10,269 nucleotides of DNA, taken from the NCBI GenBank assembly GCA_016234425.1, contig JACRCA010000303.1:1-10269 (forward strand), given 5' to 3'. Within the stretch, counting starts at the first letter, position 1, and each line of letters starts with the position of its first letter. Position numbers and translations under genes: made by a program. The notes beneath the pieces are model-generated. The model worked only from the letters and a program-made list of their open reading frames with translations. It searched no databases and had not been told where the DNA came from. The DNA is from Deltaproteobacteria bacterium. Its GTDB lineage: Bacteria > Desulfobacterota > SM23-61. Shown one piece after another: positions 5,865 to 10,269 of the stretch.

Positions 5865-6938
5865 TTATAAATGGTTCTCGGAGAGAGAAAGTTTCCCCTT
5901 TTCCTCTCCCCTTTTTTTGGCAAAACGGACCAGGTCAAGCTCATCTCGAATTTCTCCAAAAAGTTCCTCCAGAAGGTCCTCTAAGGTAACGACTCCGGCC
6001 ATGGACCCATACTCATCCACCACAATCGCCAAATGGATCCTTTGCTTCTGAAGCTCTCTGAACAAGTCATCCAGTTTTTTGCTTAAAGGCACGAAATATG
6101 GCTTGCGTAAAAAAGGTCTTAATCCCACCATTTCTTCACCCCTCATGGGCTGGCTCATTACTCCCAGTAGGTCCTTGACGTAAAGAATTCCGACGATTTC
6201 CTCCAGGTTTTTCCGATAGACCGGCACACGGGAAAAGCGGTGAATTCTCAGGGCCTCGACCGCGTCCCGCAGCTTTGTAGAAAGAGGAAGGGCGAAGACG
6301 GCCGAACGGGGTGTCATAATATTTCTGGCTGCCTTGTCTCCAAATTCAAAAACCTTATGGATAAGGTATTTCTCCGCTTCCTCCAGAGTTCCTTCCTTCT
6401 GGCCTGTCTCCACCAAGCTTTTGAACTCCTCTTCGGTCAGTGGAGGGGGCAGCGGCTCCGAGCGAACTCTCGCCAGCCCCAGCAGGCTGTCTACGATTTT
6501 TATTATAATTCCCACCAGAGGTTCAACTGATTTGCTGAATCGCTCCACCCCAGGGGCCACAAATGGGGCAATTTTTCCTGGAAAGCGGACCGCCAGAGTT
6601 TTGGGAATGAGCTCTCCGAAAAGTAAAATCACAAAGACGACCAGGGGGATGGCTGCCCATTTTGCTGAATCTCCCCACAGGCCAATGAAGAGGGCGCTCG
6701 TCAGTGAAGAGATAGCCACGTTGAAGATTTCGTTTCCCATGAGCAGGGTTATGATCAGCCGCCGGGGTCGGCTGAGGAGGCGTTCTATCATGGGATGGCG
6801 GGGATGGTTTTCTTCCTTTAACTTCTGAAGTCTTAAGCGCCCGAGGCTAAAAAGGGCAGCTTCTGAGATAGTAAAAAAGAAGATTCCCCAGAAAAGTAAG
6901 AAAAGTAAGTAGAACCTTAGAGCGGCATTTATTTCCAA
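5865..6938 (-). CDS. Shortened CNNM/CorB-like protein: DUF21 and CBS pair only
   Basis: The 357-residue membrane protein has a DUF21 domain (about 5-190; SEAALFSLGRLRLQ at 25-38, GNEIFNVAISSLTSALF at 68-84, FGELIPKTLA at 107-116). A CBS pair follows (about 205-330), with MTPRSAVFALP at 208-218 and VVDEYGSMAGVVTLEDLLEE at 306-325. After the CBS pair it ends in a short, highly charged tail, with none of the CorC/HlyC domain found in its neighbour. Only 30 bases separate its stop from the next gene, so there is no room for a detached remnant of the lost domain. It is only distantly similar to that neighbour, so this is an old paralogue pair rather than a fresh duplication. The best start is TTG at 6938: no ATG or GTG lies between it and the in-frame stop at 6975-6977, and GGGAG sits 10 bases upstream. 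The unusual start lowers certainty about the exact N-terminus. Confidence 0.88.
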   Translation of the reverse strand: MEINAALRFYLLFLLFWGIFFFTISEAALFSLGRLRLQKLKEENHPRHPMIERLLSRPRRLIITLLMGNEIFNVAISSLTSALFIGLWGDSAKWAAIPLVVFVILLFGELIPKTLAVRFPGKIAPFVAPGVERFSKSVEPLVGIIIKIVDSLLGLARVRSEPLPPPLTEEEFKSLVETGQKEGTLEEAEKYLIHKVFEFGDKAARNIMTPRSAVFALPLSTKLRDAVEALRIHRFSRVPVYRKNLEEIVGILYVKDLLGVMSQPMRGEEMVGLRPFLRKPYFVPLSKKLDDLFRELQKQRIHLAIVVDEYGSMAGVVTLEDLLEELFGEIRDELDLVRFAKKRGEEKGKLSLSENHL

Positions 6939-6980
6939 ACGGACAGCTCTCCCACCAGCAGGCGATTTTCTGCCTTAATC

Positions 6981-8027
6981 TCAGTTTTGCTCCCAGGCGG
7001 CAAAATGGTCAAATCCCTTGAGCAGCTCGGGGCCTACCTGGCCTTGCTCGTCCCGGATTATGATCCCGTGAGAAATTGGTTCCACTTTGCCGATACAGGT
7101 GACCCCACATTCCCATTGCCTGGCCAAGGCCATAACTTCGGAAGCCTTCTGGGGCGGGGCGGAAAAAAGGAGTTCGTAATCCTCACCACCCCGCACGGCC
7201 GATTGCCACCCCGAGCGTCCCAGGGCAGGAGAAAGTGATTGAAAGGCATTAGATTGGGGAATCCGCTGGGCAAAAACCGTTGCCCCTACCCGGCTTTCTT
7301 CGCAGATATGCCGGAGGTCAGAAAAAAGTCCATCACTTACGTCGATCATTGCCGTGGCCAGGCCTTTCTCAGCCAAGGCTAACCCTTCCTGTACGCGGGG
7401 AATGGGATTGAAGTGTTTTTCGAGAAGGTATTTTTCATCTGGCAAAGGGGATTTCCCTTGAAGGGTTCGAGCCAGGGACAACCCTAGAAGGGAATCTCCC
7501 AGAGTCCCTGTGACGTATAGGTCATCGCCCGGTCGAGCTCCGTGACGGCATACCAGAATTTCCTTCTTCCCTTCCCCTAAAAGGGTAACGCTGATGAATA
7601 ACCGATCAGGGGAAAAGGAAGTATCCCCTCCGATCAGGGAAACGCCATGTGCTTCAGCCATCTCCAAAAAACCAAGGTAAAACTCGTCTACAGACTCCAC
7701 CCTGATTCGCGCGGGCAGAGCGAGAGAAATCAGGGCGAAGCGGGGCCTTGCCCCCATGGCAGCCATATCGCTGAGGTTCACGGCTAATGACTTTCGCCCT
7801 AATAGGTGAGCAGATGTCAGGGCAAGGTTGAAGTGGACCTCTTCCACCATGAGGTCCACTGTAGAAACAAGGTCATTCCCTGGAGATAAAGAGGCAATGG
7901 CGGCATCATCACCGATTCCTTGAAAGACCCTGGGCAGATAGGCAGGGAGTCGATTTCTAATCCTGGCAATGAGGCCAAACTCACCGATTTCTCGCAGTTC
8001 CACCAGGCCATCCCAGGGGTTAATCAC
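6981..8027 (-). CDS. thiL: Thiamine-monophosphate kinase
   Basis: ThiL phosphorylates thiamine monophosphate with ATP to give thiamine diphosphate, the active cofactor, in the cytosol. The 348-residue protein has the PurM/ThiL-type magnesium and nucleotide motifs in order: GEFGLI (15-20), GIGDDAA (37-43), STVDLMVEEVHF (55-66), AVNLSDMAAMGA (82-93), GGDTS (133-137), DVSDGL (229-234) and GGEDYELL (280-287). The start is GTG at 8027, overlapping the lon stop in the string GTGA. There is no strong Shine-Dalgarno sequence close by, which fits translational coupling to lon. An in-frame GTG at codon 9 is an alternative and would bring the N-terminus closer to the common ThiL start. No other thiamine gene or TPP riboswitch is visible nearby, so it seems to be expressed as part of a mixed operon. 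Confidence 0.95.
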   Translation of the reverse strand: MINPWDGLVELREIGEFGLIARIRNRLPAYLPRVFQGIGDDAAIASLSPGNDLVSTVDLMVEEVHFNLALTSAHLLGRKSLAVNLSDMAAMGARPRFALISLALPARIRVESVDEFYLGFLEMAEAHGVSLIGGDTSFSPDRLFISVTLLGEGKKEILVCRHGARPGDDLYVTGTLGDSLLGLSLARTLQGKSPLPDEKYLLEKHFNPIPRVQEGLALAEKGLATAMIDVSDGLFSDLRHICEESRVGATVFAQRIPQSNAFQSLSPALGRSGWQSAVRGGEDYELLFSAPPQKASEVMALARQWECGVTCIGKVEPISHGIIIRDEQGQVGPELLKGFDHFAAWEQN

Positions 8028-10213
8028 ACAGGTAAAGAGATGGGAAGGCCCTCCGGCCGTCCCTTCTTTTCGCCCGGTTCTTCCTTTGTCGTCGCGGATG
8101 AGATTTGCGCCTTTTCGGGGACCAAGGCCACTTTCAAAATGTCATCCATGTTCTTGACAAAAATGAAATTAACTTTCCTCCGGATGTACTTGGGAATATC
8201 CTCCAGGTCCTTCTTGTTCTGTTCGGGCATAATAATGTCTTTGACGTTTGCCCGGAGAGCAGCCAGGGTCTTTTCTTTCAGGCCCCCGATCGGAAGTACT
8301 CGCCCGCGAAGGGTAATCTCCCCGGTCATGGCCACGTCTTTCCGCACCGGAATCCGCCCCAGGGCCGAGATCAGCGATGCGGCCATAGTTACCCCTGCTG
8401 AAGGCCCATCCTTGGGAATGGCTCCGGCGGGAACATGAATGTGCACGTCCAATTTCTCGTAAAAATCTGGGTCGAGATCTAACTCTTTGCTTTTCGACCG
8501 GGCGTAGCTCAGAGCTGCCTGGGCGGATTCCTTCATTACATCGCCTAAGTGACCCGTAAGGGTCAGGTTTCCTTTGCCCTTCATCGTCGTTGTTTCCACA
8601 TGCAAAATTTCCCCACCCACTGAAGTCCAAGCTAAACCGGTGGCTACCCCGATCTCATTTACCTCCAGTTCTTCCTCGGGCAAGAACTTCGGAGGACCTA
8701 AATATTTGTGCAAGTTGAGATTGGTGACTGGGAATGGGCCTTTTTCATCCTCGGCAATCTTCCGGGCCACTTTTCTGCAGATGGAGGCAAATTCCCGTTC
8801 CAGGTTCCGCACACCGGCTTCCTTGGTATACTGAGAGATAATTCGCAGAATCGCTTCGTCGCTGATCGAAAGCTGCTCCTTGGTGATTCCATTTTCTTCC
8901 AATTGCCTGGGGAAGAGGAACTGCTGAGCGATCTTCAGCTTTTCCTCGCTGGTGTATCCGGGCAGGCTCAGGACCTCCATCCGGTCTTTCAGCGCGGGAG
9001 GAACGGGGTCCAGAATATTGGCTGTGGTAATGAACATAACTTTGGAAAGGTCGAAAGGCACGTTCAAGTAATGGTCGCTGAAAGCAAAGTTTTGCTCCGG
9101 GTCTAAAGCTTCTAACAGGGCGGCGGAGGGATCCCCTCGAAAGTCGATCCCGACTTTGTCAATCTCGTCAAGCATAAAAACCGGGTTATTAGATCCGGCA
9201 TTCTTAAGCCCCTGGAGGATGCGCCCGGGCAGCGAGCCAATGTAGGTTCGCCGGTGCCCGCGGATCTCGGCCTCATCCCGGATTCCTCCCAAGGAAATGC
9301 GCGTGAACTTCCGCCCCAGCGCCCGGGCAATTGATTTGCCCAGGGAAGTTTTGCCCACGCCCGGCGGACCGACGAAGCAGAGGATCGGGCCTTTCATCTT
9401 CTCTTTAAGCTTGCGCACACCCAGGTACTCCAGGACCCGCTCCTTGACCTTTTCCAGATCATAATGATCTTCGTCCAGAACCAGTTCGGCCTTCTTAATG
9501 TCCAGATTGTCCACCGTGCTCACGCTCCAGGGGAGCTCCACCAGCCAGTCAAGGTATGTACGCACAATGGTGGCTTCGGCAGATTCAGGGTGCATCTGCT
9601 CCAGGCGGCTGAGCTGTTTGTTCGCTTCTTTTTCCACGTCCGGAGGCATCTTGGCCTTTTTGATCTTCTCCCGAAGCTCATTGATCTCCTGGGCCTTTTC
9701 ATCAATCTCGCCCAGTTCAGTCTTGATGGCTTTGAGCTGTTCCCTGAGGAAATACTCCCGTTGGGTTTTGCTCATCTCCTCCCGGGCCTGAGACTGAATT
9801 TTGGCCTGCATCGTAGAGACCTGGACCTCTTTGGAGAGAAATTCATTAACCTTCTTCAAGCGCTGTAAGGGGTGGAAAGTCTCCAAAATTTTCTGCGCTT
9901 CTTCGATTTTTAGCTTAAGGTTTGAGGCCACCAGATCGGCCAACCGCCCGGGCTCTTCGATCTGGTCGAGGATGGCCAAAACATCTGGGGAAAGGATACC
10001 TTTCAGGGTGAGAACCTTCTCACTCTGTTCCTTGATGCTACGGATGAGAGCCTCCGTCTCCAGGGATATTTCTCCTAAGGGTGGCTCAACCACGCGCGCA
10101 ATGCGCACGACGAACATGGGTTTTTCTTGCATATACTCTTTGATGATATTCAATGGTGTGATCTGATGATCAAACACACAGATAAGCAGCGGGGTAAAAA
10201 AAAGGGGACACAA
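8024..10213 (-). CDS. lon: ATP-dependent protease Lon, N-terminus missing or replaced
   Basis: Lon is a hexameric AAA+ serine protease that degrades misfolded and regulatory proteins. The 729-codon frame, numbered from its TTG at 10213, aligns with E. coli Lon at an offset of 74. It has Walker A GPPGVGKTS (K288), Walker B FMLDEIDK (E350), sensor-region RDEAEIRGHRRTYIGS, catalytic S605 in PKDGPSAG, and K648 in GGLKEK. The coiled-coil linker (about 110-215, with KTQREYFLREQLKAIKTELGE) is complete. Lon-like sequence begins only around residue 23 (IIKEYMQEKP), so about 95 residues of the N-terminal substrate-binding domain are missing. The first 22 residues look unrelated. The frame is closed by a TAA just upstream of 10213. 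A plausible functional restart is the ATG at 10132, with weak AAAGAG nearby. The C-terminus carries a charged tail of about 20 residues. ATPase and protease parts look intact; substrate recognition may be impaired. Confidence 0.93.
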   Translation of the reverse strand: MCPLFFTPLLICVFDHQITPLNIIKEYMQEKPMFVVRIARVVEPPLGEISLETEALIRSIKEQSEKVLTLKGILSPDVLAILDQIEEPGRLADLVASNLKLKIEEAQKILETFHPLQRLKKVNEFLSKEVQVSTMQAKIQSQAREEMSKTQREYFLREQLKAIKTELGEIDEKAQEINELREKIKKAKMPPDVEKEANKQLSRLEQMHPESAEATIVRTYLDWLVELPWSVSTVDNLDIKKAELVLDEDHYDLEKVKERVLEYLGVRKLKEKMKGPILCFVGPPGVGKTSLGKSIARALGRKFTRISLGGIRDEAEIRGHRRTYIGSLPGRILQGLKNAGSNNPVFMLDEIDKVGIDFRGDPSAALLEALDPEQNFAFSDHYLNVPFDLSKVMFITTANILDPVPPALKDRMEVLSLPGYTSEEKLKIAQQFLFPRQLEENGITKEQLSISDEAILRIISQYTKEAGVRNLEREFASICRKVARKIAEDEKGPFPVTNLNLHKYLGPPKFLPEEELEVNEIGVATGLAWTSVGGEILHVETTTMKGKGNLTLTGHLGDVMKESAQAALSYARSKSKELDLDPDFYEKLDVHIHVPAGAIPKDGPSAGVTMAASLISALGRIPVRKDVAMTGEITLRGRVLPIGGLKEKTLAALRANVKDIIMPEQNKKDLEDIPKYIRRKVNFIFVKNMDDILKVALVPEKAQISSATTKEEPGEKKGRPEGLPISLPV

Positions 10214-10269
10214 TTCTTACAGTCAAACAACTAAATATAAAACCCCAGCTCATAGGACATCTCCGCCAA
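10214..10269. other. Edge segment without lon homology
   Basis: Where the first 95 codons of lon should be, the minus strand instead reads stop-rich, AT-rich sequence (TTTTATATTTAG and similar), followed by GAATTGTGTCCCC and a run of eight T (about 10196-10216). None of the three minus-strand frames continues the Lon domain. The GGGGACACAATTC-type string is one I associate, from memory only, with flanks of REP-associated tyrosine transposase elements. With 56 bases I cannot tell an insertion, a deletion, or a contig-end join apart. Confidence 0.45.

Noticed and set aside
4596..6938. Hemolysin (toxin) function for the DUF21/CBS genes
   Set aside because: The hemolysin label comes from old annotation of this family. 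The domain order fits CNNM/CorB cation-transport proteins.
8041..8080. GC-rich near-palindromic stretch at the 3' end of lon
   Set aside because: It stays in the lon frame as a charged tail and has no long perfect arms, so I do not call a separate element.
10213..10269. lon promoter (TTGACT-like and TATATT-like strings)
   Set aside because: The hexamers are not paired at a 16-18 base spacing with a good partner, and the segment may not belong to lon at all.
1..10269. Matching ends: the window starts ttggcg and ends cgccaa, as a 6-bp inverted repeat
   Set aside because: Six bases agree by chance often enough, and similarity stops immediately inside. The left end lies within the dehydrogenase coding frame.

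Overview
This window is a single-strand run of bacterial genes. All eight protein genes that I can support lie on the minus strand, so transcription runs from right to left. Reading that way, the order is lon (5' end not intact), thiL, two DUF21/CBS (CNNM/CorB-like) membrane protein genes, larB, larC, an M20 metallohydrolase gene, and an iron-containing alcohol dehydrogenase gene that runs off the left edge. Every recognisable product is bacterial. The nickel-pincer genes larB and larC, the Fe-type alcohol dehydrogenase and the abundant intergenic palindromes suggest an anaerobe or facultative anaerobe, perhaps a Desulfobacterota-like (deltaproteobacterial) lineage. That placement rests on general resemblance and is an inference. 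Nothing here is diagnostic, and there is no rRNA, tRNA or CRISPR.

Layout from right to left: 10214-10269 is a short edge segment with no lon homology. lon (8024-10213) keeps complete ATPase and protease domains but lacks about the first 95 residues of a normal Lon. thiL (6981-8027) overlaps the lon stop by 4 bases. Two divergent DUF21/CBS genes follow (5865-6938 and 4596-5834), then larB (3822-4571) after a 24-base gap. These five genes are packed with gaps of at most about 42 bases and look like one transcription unit. Between larB and larC (2468-3619) is a roughly 200-base gap filled by a nested palindromic element. Further palindromes sit in the larC-M20 gap and the M20-dehydrogenase gap, so every gap over 70 bases in the window carries one.

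How the genes fit together: LarB and LarC carry out the first and last steps of nickel-pincer nucleotide synthesis. The sulfur-insertion enzyme LarE and any nickel-pincer client enzyme are not here. The CorB-like proteins are probably membrane proteins for divalent cation movement. ThiL makes thiamine diphosphate. Lon is the general ATP-dependent protease. The M20 enzyme and the alcohol dehydrogenase are metal enzymes of unknown substrate. This is mostly ordinary chromosomal housekeeping. The least ordinary parts are the nested palindrome splitting larB from larC, the broken 5' end of lon at the window edge, and a DUF21/CBS protein lacking the usual C-terminal domain. I did not find convincing evidence of a new defence or mobile system.
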